Below, one piece after another: positions 6,632-15,933 of a stretch of 64,000 bases of DNA; the stretch's first letter is position 1; every line of letters starts with the position of its first letter. The notes under the pieces are model-generated. The model was not told where the DNA came from, searched no databases, and saw only the letters and a list, made by a program, of their open reading frames with translations. Source of the DNA: Chryseobacterium sp. SN22 (GTDB taxonomy: Bacteria > Bacteroidota > Bacteroidia > Flavobacteriales > Weeksellaceae); assembly GCF_008329705.1 (NCBI RefSeq), contig NZ_VTSX01000002.1:62001-126000 (forward strand), written 5' to 3'. The translations under genes and the position numbers were made by a program.

Positions 6632-9493
6632 TCAATTCGCTGCTCCGACTTTCATTACGGCTGTTTCCGCTTTGGTTTCCTGTTTTTTAGCATTTTCCCA
6701 ACCGTCTTCCGGCATAAGGGTGGCTACGATTCTGCCTTTGGTCAGGTATTTTTTTGCCACATCCTGAAGGTCTTTTACCGTAAGTGCCTGCACTTTTTCT
6801 TTATAGTTCAGGATCTCGTACTTATCGGTACCGTCGAACTGGTTCTTGGTGAGGTTGTTCATCCAGAACATATTGTCTTTGATCTGGGTATTGTAATCGT
6901 TCATTTCACCTTCCTTGTACTTGTCGAGGTCTTTCTGATCCGGTCCTTTGTCAATCAGTTTCTGAAGTTCCGTAATGGCACTTTTCGTCAGCTTATCCAC
7001 ATTTTCAGGTCCGCAAGGGAAGTTGATGCTGAAGCTGTAGTTGTTGAACGGTACTTTATACATTCCTCCTCTTGCACCGCCGCCGTAGATTCCGCTTTCG
7101 TCTTCCCTCAGTTTTTCGATTACTTTAATGGTGGCTACCTCCCCCAATGCTTCAAGGGCCAATGCTTCTTTTTCGTTGTAAGGCGCTTCACCCATGTAGG
7201 AAATCGTCACCATACTTTTCGGGTCTTTCCCTTTTTTGTAGGTTTTGGTATAATCTCCGGTCATCTGTCTATAGCCGGTATCCCTGAAGTTGGTACTTTT
7301 TCCGGTAGACGGAAGACTTGCAATATACTGTATAACCTGATCCTTCAGTTTTGCTTCATCCACATTTCCGATGAAATAGAAGTGGAAGTTTCCGGCATTG
7401 GAAAATTTCTCTTTGTAAATGTCGTATGCTTTTTTGTAATCGGTATTGGCCCAATCTTTCTCCATCGGAATGATCCCGATAAACCTCGGATTCTTCTGGT
7501 TCATAAATTTGGCGTGCTCACTGGAGAAATAGAACTGCGGATTCGAAAGCAGGTTATCCAGCATCGCAGATTGTTTCGTTTTATAGGCGTTAAAAGCATC
7601 CTGATTGTAGTTCAGTCCCGTGAAGTAAGCATACATCAGCTCCATTGCCGTTCCCAGGTCTTTCTGGTTGGTTCTTCCGGAAATCCCATCGTAATAGGAG
7701 CCTATCATCGCATTCACGTTCGCCTGTTTTCCTGCCAGGTAATTGGTAAGATCGGCTTTTGAAAATCCGTTGACACCCGCTTCGGATAAGGCAGGGAATG
7801 CAAACTGGGTCTTTTTAAAATCCTCGTCATTAATCAGCGAGCTTCCGCCCATGCTTCTTGCCGTGAAAACAATTTCGTCATCCTTAAAATTCGTTTTCTT
7901 AAAAGTTACTTTTGCCCCGTTGCTCAACGTCCACGTAGTCGTTCCGAGCCTGGCATCGTTTTCCGTTTTGGCGATTTTCCCTTCGGATTTGAAAGGCTTC
8001 ACCAGATTTTTGATGGTTGCTTTTTCCTGATACGGCTTAAGGTCGGCCATCTTTACGCCTTCAAAAGTATTCATCACCATGGCTTCCGTCGGCATCTGAA
8101 CATTGTCTTTTTTCGGACCGGTAATTACCACTACCCGGCTGTCATCTTTTACAAACTTTTTAATCACGTCGTTAGCCTGCGCGAGGGTAACGGTCGGTAG
8201 GAATTTTTTTGTATCCTCATATTCCCAGGCGATTCCCGGCATCGGTTCCTGCTCCAGGAAATTCCTTACATATTCGTCTACCAGTTGATCGCTTTCCGTT
8301 TTATCCCTGTTATTGTACGTCCTTTCAATATTGGACATGACCTGCGCTTTGGCCCGGTCTAATTCAGATTGTGTAAATCCGAATCTTCGGGCCCTTTCCG
8401 TTTCTTCCAAAAGCACCTTTAAGGCATTCAGCTGGTTCCCTTCTTTTACCATCGCAAACCCTTGGAAACCTTCTTTGCTTCTGGCATAGGTTCCGCCATG
8501 GTATACCGAACCGTAAGTAAACGGAGGATTGGTAGAATTTACCAGCTCGCCCAGCCGGTTGTTCAGCATGGTGGTGGTAATCTGCTCCACCAGGCTTTGG
8601 TTGTACTGTTCTACGGTAACATCAGGCTGATAAGCATCCGAATCTTTCATGATAAACTGTACCATTGAGTTGGTTGCATCAGGATCCGTCTCAACAGCGA
8701 CAAGGGTTTCCTTATGATTCGGAAGATCGAAAGTCTTTCTTTCCCTTGGCTTTAACGGGTTTTTATATTTGCTGAAGTTGTCTTTGATTTTCTTTTCAAC
8801 TTCATCTACATTAATGTCTCCTACGACTACGATGGCCATAAGGTCCGGCCGGTACCAGTCTTTGTGGAATTGTCTGATTACCTCCGGCTTGAAATTTTCC
8901 AGCACGTCTTTTTTACCGATCGGAAGCCGGTTGGCATACTGGGAATTGTACAATAGCTTTGGAAGGTATTTATCCGACATTCTTTTGTCGGCTCCCAAAC
9001 CAAGCCTTAGCTCTTCCAGTACAACTCCTCTTTCTTTGTTGATCTGCTCATCGGAAAGCGTGGCATTAAAAGCCCAGTCTTCCATCACCTTAAGCCCGGC
9101 ATCCAGGTTTCCCGGCTTATCCAGCGGAACGGGAAGCATATAAACGGTTTCGTCGAAACTGGTGTAGGCATTTAAGTGCTGTCCGAATTTCACCCCGATG
9201 GATTGAAGGAAATCGACCAATTTGTTGTCCGGGAAATTTTTGGTTCCGTTGAAATTCATGTGCTCCATGAAGTGGGCCAATCCTCTCTGGTTTTCATCCT
9301 CAAGAATAGATCCGGCATTGATGGCCAGTCTGAAATCTACTTTCTTTTCGGGAAGCGTGTTTTTTTTGATGTAGTACTTCATTCCGTTGGGAAGAGTACC
9401 GGTTTTTACAGAAGCATCCATCGGAATATTCTGTGCATAAGCATTTGCAGATATCAGGAAGACTACTGCAAGCGACGAAAACATTTTTTTCAT
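6632..9493 (-). CDS. Periplasmic/outer-membrane M16 zinc metallopeptidase (insulinase family)
   Basis: A 953-residue protein with a signal peptide (MKKMFSSLAVVFLISANAYA) and two M16 halves. The N-terminal half has the inverted zinc motif H74-F-M-E77-H78 and the distal ligand E154 in NKERGVVLEE, so it should be active. The C-terminal half lacks the HxxEH motif and has the usual R/Y-rich substrate-contact region (NFPCGPENVDKL). The arrangement matches PqqL-like enzymes that degrade peptides in the periplasm. A LolA-like protein gene follows upstream on the same strand. A TATTTTTG box at 9523-9530 is its likely -7 element. Confidence 0.9.
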   Translation of the reverse strand: MKKMFSSLAVVFLISANAYAQNIPMDASVKTGTLPNGMKYYIKKNTLPEKKVDFRLAINAGSILEDENQRGLAHFMEHMNFNGTKNFPDNKLVDFLQSIGVKFGQHLNAYTSFDETVYMLPVPLDKPGNLDAGLKVMEDWAFNATLSDEQINKERGVVLEELRLGLGADKRMSDKYLPKLLYNSQYANRLPIGKKDVLENFKPEVIRQFHKDWYRPDLMAIVVVGDINVDEVEKKIKDNFSKYKNPLKPRERKTFDLPNHKETLVAVETDPDATNSMVQFIMKDSDAYQPDVTVEQYNQSLVEQITTTMLNNRLGELVNSTNPPFTYGSVYHGGTYARSKEGFQGFAMVKEGNQLNALKVLLEETERARRFGFTQSELDRAKAQVMSNIERTYNNRDKTESDQLVDEYVRNFLEQEPMPGIAWEYEDTKKFLPTVTLAQANDVIKKFVKDDSRVVVITGPKKDNVQMPTEAMVMNTFEGVKMADLKPYQEKATIKNLVKPFKSEGKIAKTENDARLGTTTWTLSNGAKVTFKKTNFKDDEIVFTARSMGGSSLINDEDFKKTQFAFPALSEAGVNGFSKADLTNYLAGKQANVNAMIGSYYDGISGRTNQKDLGTAMELMYAYFTGLNYNQDAFNAYKTKQSAMLDNLLSNPQFYFSSEHAKFMNQKNPRFIGIIPMEKDWANTDYKKAYDIYKEKFSNAGNFHFYFIGNVDEAKLKDQVIQYIASLPSTGKSTNFRDTGYRQMTGDYTKTYKKGKDPKSMVTISYMGEAPYNEKEALALEALGEVATIKVIEKLREDESGIYGGGARGGMYKVPFNNYSFSINFPCGPENVDKLTKSAITELQKLIDKGPDQKDLDKYKEGEMNDYNTQIKDNMFWMNNLTKNQFDGTDKYEILNYKEKVQALTVKDLQDVAKKYLTKGRIVATLMPEDGWENAKKQETKAETAVMKVGAAN

Positions 9494-9815
9494 AGTTGTT
9501 TTGATTATTAATTTTTATGGGTCAAAAATAAGGTTTATTCACTTAAATAGGAAATGTTCATTTATTATTTAAAGTTAAATTTTCGTAAATTTTCGTTAAA
9601 TTTTAGTGGTTTAAGGTAAATAATAAGATAGTAAGTAATCCAAAAATTTAAAATATCATATTGATTATTAATTGGTTTTCATCATTATGCCTGCTCGTGT
9701 ACCAATACTTTGTAAATAATCTCTACCGGCTCATCTTATACTAAATCTTTTTTAAAAGATGATATCAATAAAAAAACCGGGCACTGCCCGGTTCCGTTAT
9801 TTAAATTGATGATTT
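9494..9815. other. AT-rich gap holding the M16 promoter and the LolA-like terminator
   Basis: It contains the TATTTTTG -7 box (minus, 9523-9530), AT-rich sequence with repeated TTTTCGTAAA-like words near 9580-9605, and the terminator at 9775-9793. No gene is supported. Confidence 0.5.
9775..9793. terminator. Terminator after the LolA-like gene
   Basis: AACCGGGC and GCCCGGTT form an 8-bp GC-rich stem with a 3-nt loop, followed on the minus strand by a T-tract. Confidence 0.75.
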
Positions 9816-10511
9816 TTATTTAAAATCCGCGTCAGATACTCCTGAATTAATCATGACTTTTGTAGTCTTTACAACAACGTTCTGCCCGTTTCCTTCAGCC
9901 TGAATTTCCTGCGGGAATTTTATTCCGTCTACCGTCATATAGCTTTTGATGGTTGCGTTCCCTTCCTTTCCTATCGTTTTAAACAAAAGTCCCGTAGAAG
10001 CATCGAAGTAAAATTTACCTTTATCGGAATTCAGGACATTATAATCTTTACCATCCATTTTTTCAAGAGTTACCGATGAATAATTGGCCGCATTGTAAGC
10101 CAATGCATCGATGGTCTTCCCTTTTTTCATTTCCGCAAGTCTATCCGCAGGAATTTCAGTTTTCTGACCCATTTGCTGGAAGTAGCCTTTTTCCCCGTCA
10201 AAAAGCTGTGAAGAAGCCACCTGGCCCATAAAGGTCTGTTCGGATTTGAATTTATTGCCCATTTTTTTGGCAGTCATACCAACCTCACCCGGTAAACCAT
10301 CGCCGGTAATGATATTTTCAATAAGCACGGTACGCACCGATTCCAGTTTATCTTTTCCACCCAAAGCTTTCAGATAGTTGTCCACCACTTCTTTCGGGGT
10401 CAGTTTTGATTGTACAGCTTCCGTCTTAGCGGCAGCAGTATTGGCAGTTTGTGCAACTACCGGAGTAGAGCAAAACACAGCGCAGAAAAACGGAATGATG
10501 ATCTTTTTCAT
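9816..10511 (-). CDS. Secreted LolA-like / outer-membrane lipoprotein-sorting-like protein
   Basis: A 231-residue protein with an N-terminal signal peptide ending near PVVAQ. The mature part reads as alternating beta strands around LTPKEVVDNYLKALGG, MTAKKMGNKFKSEQTFMGQ and FYFDASTGLLFKT. This is the concave beta-sheet pattern of LolA/LolB-like and VioE-like proteins that bind acyl chains. In several Bacteroidota the same domain is fused to the C-terminus of M16 peptidases, so its position next to an M16 gene is meaningful. It could be a lipoprotein carrier or a periplasmic partner of the peptidase. The exact ligand is unknown. Confidence 0.6.
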   Translation of the reverse strand: MKKIIIPFFCAVFCSTPVVAQTANTAAAKTEAVQSKLTPKEVVDNYLKALGGKDKLESVRTVLIENIITGDGLPGEVGMTAKKMGNKFKSEQTFMGQVASSQLFDGEKGYFQQMGQKTEIPADRLAEMKKGKTIDALAYNAANYSSVTLEKMDGKDYNVLNSDKGKFYFDASTGLLFKTIGKEGNATIKSYMTVDGIKFPQEIQAEGNGQNVVVKTTKVMINSGVSDADFK

Positions 10512-10574
10512 AAATTAAGTTTAGATGGTAAATATAGGAATATCAGGTGAATAATGGACGAAAGTTCCCAATAA

Positions 10575-10602
10575 AAAAACCACCGCATAAACGGTGGTTT
10601 TT
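10575..10602. terminator. Terminator after tig
   Basis: AAAAACCACCG pairs with CGGTGGTTTTT around a short loop, 20 bp beyond the tig stop on the minus strand. Confidence 0.8.
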
Positions 10603-10623
10603 AAATATTTATCGTGTAATAAA

Positions 10624-11958
10624 TTATTTTTTAAGCTCTTCAAGAAACTCGTCGTGAGAAATAGCGGTTTCTTTTTTAGTTGCTTTTTCAAGGATAACGT
10701 CTTTCAGTTTCGTCATCGCCACTTCAGAAGAAATCTGTCTTACCTGCTCCTGGTCTTTCAGCATTTCAACGGCATATTTCTGGATCTCTTCATCCCCTAA
10801 GTGGTGGATTCCGTAGATGGCCAACTGGTTTCTTACCAATTGCTCTGCCTGACCCAAGATGTCTGCATAATCCAACTGGATTTCGTTTTCAGTCATCAGT
10901 TTTCCTTCGATGATCTGGTATTTCAACTGGTTTTTCTCAGATTCAAGGATTTCTTTTGCTTGCTCGGCAGACTGTACATTCTGGTTGGAGAACATTAACC
11001 ATTTTAGTAAGAATTCCTCAGGAAGCTTTACTTCTTCTTTTTCAGAAACCTGCTCCAATACTTTGTTCACAAAGTGAACGTCTGCATTCTGCTGGAAGTA
11101 TTCGTCCAGTTCGGATTTTACTTTTTCCTTCAGTTCTTCTTCAGATTTGATGTTTCCTTCTCCGTATACTTTATCGAATAATTCCTGATTAAGTTCAGCC
11201 AGGTTAAGACCATAGAAATCTTTTACCTTTACTTCCACTTCATTGTGATGAAGGTGCTCCGCTTCTTCTTTAGAGAAACCTAATTCTTTAGCAAGCTCTT
11301 CGTTTGCAGCAAGGTCTTCTTTGGAAACTTTTACCGAACCGTCCATTTTCAGAGATTTTACCAATTTGAAAGCTTCTTTGTTTTCAGCTGTAATGGTAAC
11401 GTTCTTCGGCTGGTGGTGGTGCTCTCCTTCAGCGCCTTCTTCCACAACCTGGGAAACTTCTAACGCGATGTAAGAGTCTTTATTGATTTTGTCCTGAGGA
11501 GCCTGCTCTGCGAAACGCTTCTGCATGTTCTCAATACTCTTGTTGATTTCTTTTTCAGAAGCTTCCACTTTGTAATGAGGCGCTTCATATTTTGCTAAAT
11601 CGATAGTGAATTCCGGCTCAAATCCAATTTCGAAAGCAACCTCCAACTGATCCGCATTGTAATCGAATTCGTTTACCGGCTGTGGTACAGGCTGGCCAAC
11701 CAATCTCAGTTTGTTTTCGTTGACGTAGTTGTTTAAAGCATCAGAAACCTGCTTGTTGATTTCTTCAAAAGCAATACCCGCTTCATATTGTTTTCTAACC
11801 ATACTCAAAGGCACTTTCCCTTTTCTGAAACCAGGAACTTGTGCATTTTTAGCATAATTAATCAATTGTTTTTCAACTTTTTCCTTATAGTCAGATTTTT
11901 CCAATGTTACTGTAAGCAATGCACTTACATCATCATGGTTTTTTGCAGTAACCTTCAT
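10624..11958 (-). CDS. tig: Trigger factor
   Basis: A 444-residue ribosome-associated chaperone. The N-terminal ribosome-binding domain has the signature in VPGFRKGKVPLSMVRKQYE. The central part corresponds to the PPIase-like domain but is divergent, as in other Bacteroidota, with a His-rich insert (EGEHHHQPKN, HLHHNEVEVKVKDF). The C-terminal region is a long helical cradle. The protein binds nascent chains at the exit tunnel. A TATTTTTG -7 box lies at 11981-11988 on the minus strand. The gene is monocistronic, with its own terminator. Confidence 0.92.
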   Translation of the reverse strand: MKVTAKNHDDVSALLTVTLEKSDYKEKVEKQLINYAKNAQVPGFRKGKVPLSMVRKQYEAGIAFEEINKQVSDALNNYVNENKLRLVGQPVPQPVNEFDYNADQLEVAFEIGFEPEFTIDLAKYEAPHYKVEASEKEINKSIENMQKRFAEQAPQDKINKDSYIALEVSQVVEEGAEGEHHHQPKNVTITAENKEAFKLVKSLKMDGSVKVSKEDLAANEELAKELGFSKEEAEHLHHNEVEVKVKDFYGLNLAELNQELFDKVYGEGNIKSEEELKEKVKSELDEYFQQNADVHFVNKVLEQVSEKEEVKLPEEFLLKWLMFSNQNVQSAEQAKEILESEKNQLKYQIIEGKLMTENEIQLDYADILGQAEQLVRNQLAIYGIHHLGDEEIQKYAVEMLKDQEQVRQISSEVAMTKLKDVILEKATKKETAISHDEFLEELKK

Positions 11959-11980
11959 TATTGATTAAAATTTTAGGTTG

Positions 11981-11988
11981 CAAAAATA
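11981..11988 (-). promoter_or_regulatory. -7 box (TATTTTTG) of tig
   Basis: An exact TAnnTTTG match 22 bp before the tig ATG. The same TATTTTTGCA word precedes the ABC-F gene at 17907-17914. Confidence 0.4.
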
Positions 11989-12050
11989 TGAAAATTTTAT
12001 GAAAATCTATCAATTAAAATCAACTTAAAAAGCCAAATACTGTTAAATAA

Positions 12051-12078
12051 AAAACCGCCGGAAAATTCCGGCGGTTTT
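12051..12078. terminator. Terminator after the lipoprotein/TonB receptor pair
   Basis: A perfect 13-bp stem (AAAACCGCCGGAA with TTCCGGCGGTTTT, 2-nt loop) downstream of the minus-strand lipoprotein gene. Confidence 0.85.
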
Positions 12079-12100
12079 GCTAACAAGATTAAGAATGATA

Positions 12101-12688
12101 TTAATTGGTTATATTGTAGTTTGCCTGAGCATCGGTTTCCCCTCCGGTATGGGTTCCGTATACCACTCCGTTTCCGCTCACTGAAGAAGCTTCGGAAACC
12201 GTTACCGGCTCATGAAATAAAGTAAGAACCAGCTGGCTTGGTGCCGCAGAATTTTTTATTGCAGTATTCACCACCCATTTTGTTTTTATTCCTACATGGT
12301 TACCATCCCCTCTTACAAAATCCGGATCATCTGTACGGGTAAGGGTGATATCGGAATTCGGGAAGTTATAGACCAGAAAATGTTCATTTACTGCTTCTTT
12401 TATTTCATCTGTAGCATCTTCATTGCCGTTTTTGAAAATGACTTCCACATTATACGTATGGCCGTTGATAAGTTTGATATTAGGGTTAGTAGTACTGTTA
12501 ACCTGGTAATCATATACAACCGGGGTTGCCGTCGCCTGGTCCGTCACTTTAAGAAGAACATCCGAAAGTTCTTCCTGAGGAAGATCATCCGATTCGTCAT
12601 CGCTTCTGTTACATGAAGTAAGACTTAAAGAAAGCGCTAAGAACAAAAGGCCTAAAATAAGGGTTGTATTTTTAAGAGTATTTTTCAT
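12101..12688 (-). CDS. Acidic surface lipoprotein paired with the TonB receptor
   Basis: A 195-residue lipoprotein. The signal peptide ends in the lipobox LSLTSC, followed by NRSDDESDDLPQEE, an acidic stretch like the export signals that send Bacteroidota lipoproteins to the cell surface. The mature part is beta-rich. It resembles small lipoproteins annotated in flavobacteria as type 1 periplasmic binding fold superfamily, seen next to TonB receptors; I recognise the EIKEAVNEHFLVYNF and LTLFHEPV segments. The gene is 21 bp downstream of the receptor, so it is co-transcribed. A ligand-capture role is inferred; the ligand may be a metal complex. Confidence 0.65.
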   Translation of the reverse strand: MKNTLKNTTLILGLLFLALSLSLTSCNRSDDESDDLPQEELSDVLLKVTDQATATPVVYDYQVNSTTNPNIKLINGHTYNVEVIFKNGNEDATDEIKEAVNEHFLVYNFPNSDITLTRTDDPDFVRGDGNHVGIKTKWVVNTAIKNSAAPSQLVLTLFHEPVTVSEASSVSGNGVVYGTHTGGETDAQANYNITN

Positions 12689-12709
12689 TTTTTTAAATTT
12701 TTAAAGTGA

Positions 12710-15103
12710 TTAAAATTGATATTTAAGAGTTAAAATAAAATTTCTTCCCATTTCGTCGGAAAAGAAACGAAGCCGGTTCAGGTAATCCCTGTACGACTTA
12801 TTGAATACATTCCGGACTGAAAAATCAACTCCGAAATTTTTAGACAGATTCACCCCTGTCTGAAGGTTCCAAAGGGAATATCCGCTTGGCGGTGTGGAAA
12901 TATCCACTTCCTGGTTATACGGGTTTCCTTCAGAATCAAATAATCTGATCGGAACATTGTAAACAGGAAATCTCGCTTGTTTCAGATACGTGTTGTTGCT
13001 TACATTGAAATAAAAGTTTTTCCATTCTTTTTTGCTGAATTCCAGCGAGTTGCTGAAGTTTGGCGGCATCATCAGAATCAGAGGAACATTATGGGTAAGA
13101 TCCTGTCCGTACACATAGGAACCGCTTCCTTTATATCCGAGATGATCCGATATTTTAAGCTGGACATCCAGATCGATCCCATACATTCTGGCATCTACCT
13201 GCTCATAGTTATATACAACAAAGGCTCCGCCCCACTGCGTATTCTGATAACCTGTAGGAATTTCGTTGATGAAATTTTCAGTATAGAAGAAATAAGGATT
13301 TACCGAAATGTTCAGTCCTTTTAAAACATTCACTTTTACATCGGCAACCAGATTAAACTGATTTCCGGTTTCATTTTTCATTCTCATGTCCCCTCTTTCG
13401 ATAATCGCTGCCGAGTGGTGAAGCCCATCTGCAAAAAGCTCTGCAATATTCGGAGATCTTGAAACCCGGGCATAATTAAACTTCAGATCAAAATAAGCGG
13501 ACGGATGGTAAACGATTCCCACATTTGCCGAAACGTTGTTATAGCTTAAAGACGGCTTCGTAAGAATCCGGTTTTGGTTCACCCGCACCACAAAATTTTT
13601 ATAATCTGAAGCATAAAGCTTGTTCCAGTCGCTTAGGTCATACCATTTCGTTACCTCATAATGGTCAAAATCGTATCTTCCTCCGGCCTCCAGCTCGACT
13701 TTGGGAACTATCTTATATTTCAGCACCGAATAAATTCCTGCATAATACCGGTCGTAATTCGGTACAAGGCGCCTGGCTTCCGTCTGCGTGCTGGAATAAT
13801 TGTTCTGGTAACCTGCATTGATTCCGGTTTCCAGGTTCCACTTTTCTCTTTCGATCAGATGATTAACATTTAAATCGTTGGTAATCAGTTCCAGATCGAG
13901 TGCCGGCCTCCTGCTCAGCTCCTCCGTACGTCTAATGTCATATTCTTGCCTATGGTTGTACTGGAAACTGTATGTGGCCGTAATCTTTCCGAAATTTTCA
14001 AACCGCTGATACGCAGATATTTTGGCAATATGGTGCTCAATATCCTGTCTGGGATTATCAATATTATAGCTGAAATCCCGCTGGTAAATCGGTTCCGGTG
14101 CAGTAAGAGCACGCAGCAGATCCTCCGAATTTCCTACATGGGAACTTCTGAGGATGCCTATTGAACTTTTCGTCAGGTAATAGTCGAAAGAGAAGCCTCT
14201 GTTAAACGTCATCTTCTGGACCCCGAAGTTAAATCCGGAACTCTCCAGTCCCGTATTCATGAGGCCGTAATCAGGCGCTTCAAGATCCCCCAGTTTTTTA
14301 TAACTGCCGTTTGTCTTGATGGCCCAGCCGTCTGCCCAGGTTTTTGCCAGCTTTACATTAAGGTTGCCTCCTCTTCCGTTGGAGATTCCGGAAAGCGACA
14401 CATCTCCCGTCAGGGTATCTTTTTTCGGCAAAACCTGAGGCTGCAACACCACGACTCCGCCCACAGCCCCGCTTCCATATTTTAAAGCGGACGCTCCTTT
14501 TATGACATCGATGTGCTCAAAATTATTAACATCTACATTGGGTGCATGTTCTACCCCCCATTCCTGCTCGGCAAGCTTTACCCCGTCATTAAGAATTGAA
14601 ACACGGCTTCCGTACAGCCCGTGAATAATGGGCTTTGTAATATTATTACCCGTTTTAAGGACATTTACACCGGAAATATTGGTCAGCAGGTTTCCAAGAT
14701 TTTCAGAAGTATTCCGGGAGATCACCGTATTGTCGATGGTTTTTACCACCATACTTCCGTTGTTCTTATGGCTTCCGTGTACCGTTACGGTTTCAATATC
14801 CTGGATATGGTGCTCGAGCGTGATCGTCAGGTGCACATCCTTTGTAACTTCTATATTTTCAGTATAATCATTACAATCCGGATGTGTGGCGGTAAGGGTA
14901 TATTTTCCCGCAGGAATTTTGCTGAAGGAGAACATCCCGTTTTTATCTGTTTTTACAGAGAAATTCCCAACTTTCACGACTGCATTTTCCAGTCTGGTTT
15001 TGTCATGAAAATCCTGCACTGTTCCCTCTACCGCATGCGTCTGCTGTGCGTTTGATAATGCAAATCCGCAAAGGATCAGCATAATACTATAGATCAATTT
15101 CAT
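12710..15103 (-). CDS. TonB-dependent receptor with carboxypeptidase-like regulatory domain
   Basis: A 797-residue outer-membrane receptor. It has a signal peptide (ending near ALSNAQQ) and a carboxypeptidase-regulatory-like Ig-fold domain at about residues 25-95 (VEGTVQDFHDKTRLENAVV). A plug domain follows at about 115-225, with SRNTSENLGNLLTNISGVN and VDVNNFEHIDVIKGASAL. The rest is a 22-strand barrel ending in ...ILTLKYQF with a terminal Phe. It imports a ligand into the periplasm using TonB energy. The plug and barrel are of the short siderophore/metal type rather than the ~1000-residue SusC type. The downstream acidic lipoprotein and the upstream Cys/His-rich protein suggest zinc or copper uptake, but this is inferred from context only. 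Confidence 0.88.
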   Translation of the reverse strand: MKLIYSIMLILCGFALSNAQQTHAVEGTVQDFHDKTRLENAVVKVGNFSVKTDKNGMFSFSKIPAGKYTLTATHPDCNDYTENIEVTKDVHLTITLEHHIQDIETVTVHGSHKNNGSMVVKTIDNTVISRNTSENLGNLLTNISGVNVLKTGNNITKPIIHGLYGSRVSILNDGVKLAEQEWGVEHAPNVDVNNFEHIDVIKGASALKYGSGAVGGVVVLQPQVLPKKDTLTGDVSLSGISNGRGGNLNVKLAKTWADGWAIKTNGSYKKLGDLEAPDYGLMNTGLESSGFNFGVQKMTFNRGFSFDYYLTKSSIGILRSSHVGNSEDLLRALTAPEPIYQRDFSYNIDNPRQDIEHHIAKISAYQRFENFGKITATYSFQYNHRQEYDIRRTEELSRRPALDLELITNDLNVNHLIEREKWNLETGINAGYQNNYSSTQTEARRLVPNYDRYYAGIYSVLKYKIVPKVELEAGGRYDFDHYEVTKWYDLSDWNKLYASDYKNFVVRVNQNRILTKPSLSYNNVSANVGIVYHPSAYFDLKFNYARVSRSPNIAELFADGLHHSAAIIERGDMRMKNETGNQFNLVADVKVNVLKGLNISVNPYFFYTENFINEIPTGYQNTQWGGAFVVYNYEQVDARMYGIDLDVQLKISDHLGYKGSGSYVYGQDLTHNVPLILMMPPNFSNSLEFSKKEWKNFYFNVSNNTYLKQARFPVYNVPIRLFDSEGNPYNQEVDISTPPSGYSLWNLQTGVNLSKNFGVDFSVRNVFNKSYRDYLNRLRFFSDEMGRNFILTLKYQF

Positions 15104-15288
15104 TATTGAATAGATTGATGTGTACTTTTTTCAAGTACTTTTTTCGAAAAAAATTTAATAAGTAGGCTGAATAATGTTTAGAGTAATATAAACACTCAAT
15201 ATCAAAGCCGGTGCATGCTCAAAAACATTGAACATAAAACCGTGAATATTGAACTTTAAACGATTAAAGCCGTAAAGAATCTATGAAA

Positions 15289-15645
15289 TTATGAAATGGC
15301 GGGCGGACCGCGGAGCTGAAAGGTAAATTTGGTCTGAGACCATATTTTTTCCTGAACAGCAATACGCTGTTTTACTTCATGGGTAAAATTTTCAAAGGAT
15401 AAACAGAATTCTTCAGGAACCAAAGTATGTCCGGTCGCTAAGAAATGACAGGCCAGACAGTCGGCTGCTTTTTCTTTCGCCGTATTCTTGGTCAGTGTAT
15501 TTTCCGATTTTTTAAAGCTGAAATTTTTAAAGACCTCCTCCGAGCTGTGGCTGTGGAAATTTTGGGAAAACAGCGCAAGAAAGTAGATCCCAAACAACAA
15601 TTTGGAAATGAAATTCTTCAGATTTCTGCTTTCTTTAAAAATCAT
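15289..15645 (-). CDS. Small secreted or membrane-anchored Cys/His protein with RGPP tail
   Basis: A 118-residue protein with an N-terminal hydrophobic segment (KLLFGIYFLALFSQNFHSHS), a CLACHFLATGH motif near the middle, and a C-terminal LRGPPAIS. Short proteins with a Cys/His motif and an RGPP-like end remind me of DUF2946-type proteins found before metal-related TonB receptors. That parallel supports a role in metal sensing or handling but is not proof. It lies 185 bp upstream of the TonB receptor on the same strand. CxxCH is also the haem c attachment motif; the single site in so small a protein leaves that open. Confidence 0.6.
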   Translation of the reverse strand: MIFKESRNLKNFISKLLFGIYFLALFSQNFHSHSSEEVFKNFSFKKSENTLTKNTAKEKAADCLACHFLATGHTLVPEEFCLSFENFTHEVKQRIAVQEKIWSQTKFTFQLRGPPAIS

Positions 15646-15846
15646 GCTTCAAAATTATAAAAATATTTTAAAAGATCGGGATTAAAGTTTTCTTAAAATA
15701 TTTTAATTGATAAGTAGGAATAATGTCCGCTTTGTTACAAAAGCTTTGAATCGACGAAAAAAAATCTTCCTCGGATTACGCAGATTTTCACGGATGATCA
15801 TGTGGCTTCGAGAGCGTTTTTTCCTGAATTATCAGGCAGGCACAAA

Positions 15847-15877
15847 AAAGTTTATTGAAAAAATTCCAATAAACTTT
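15847..15877. terminator. Terminator after the ABC-F gene
   Basis: AAAGTTTATTG and CAATAAACTTT form an 11-bp stem. On the minus strand it is followed by TTTTTTG, 57 bp beyond the ABC-F stop. Confidence 0.65.
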
Positions 15878-15933
15878 ATATATCACGAGTAATAACAGGT
15901 ATTACAAACTATTTCTGACTATTAAACCAGAAA

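Noticed and set aside
7382..9511. Open frames opposite the M16 peptidase
   Set aside because: Antisense shadows of a well-supported gene with intact HxxEH and signal peptide.
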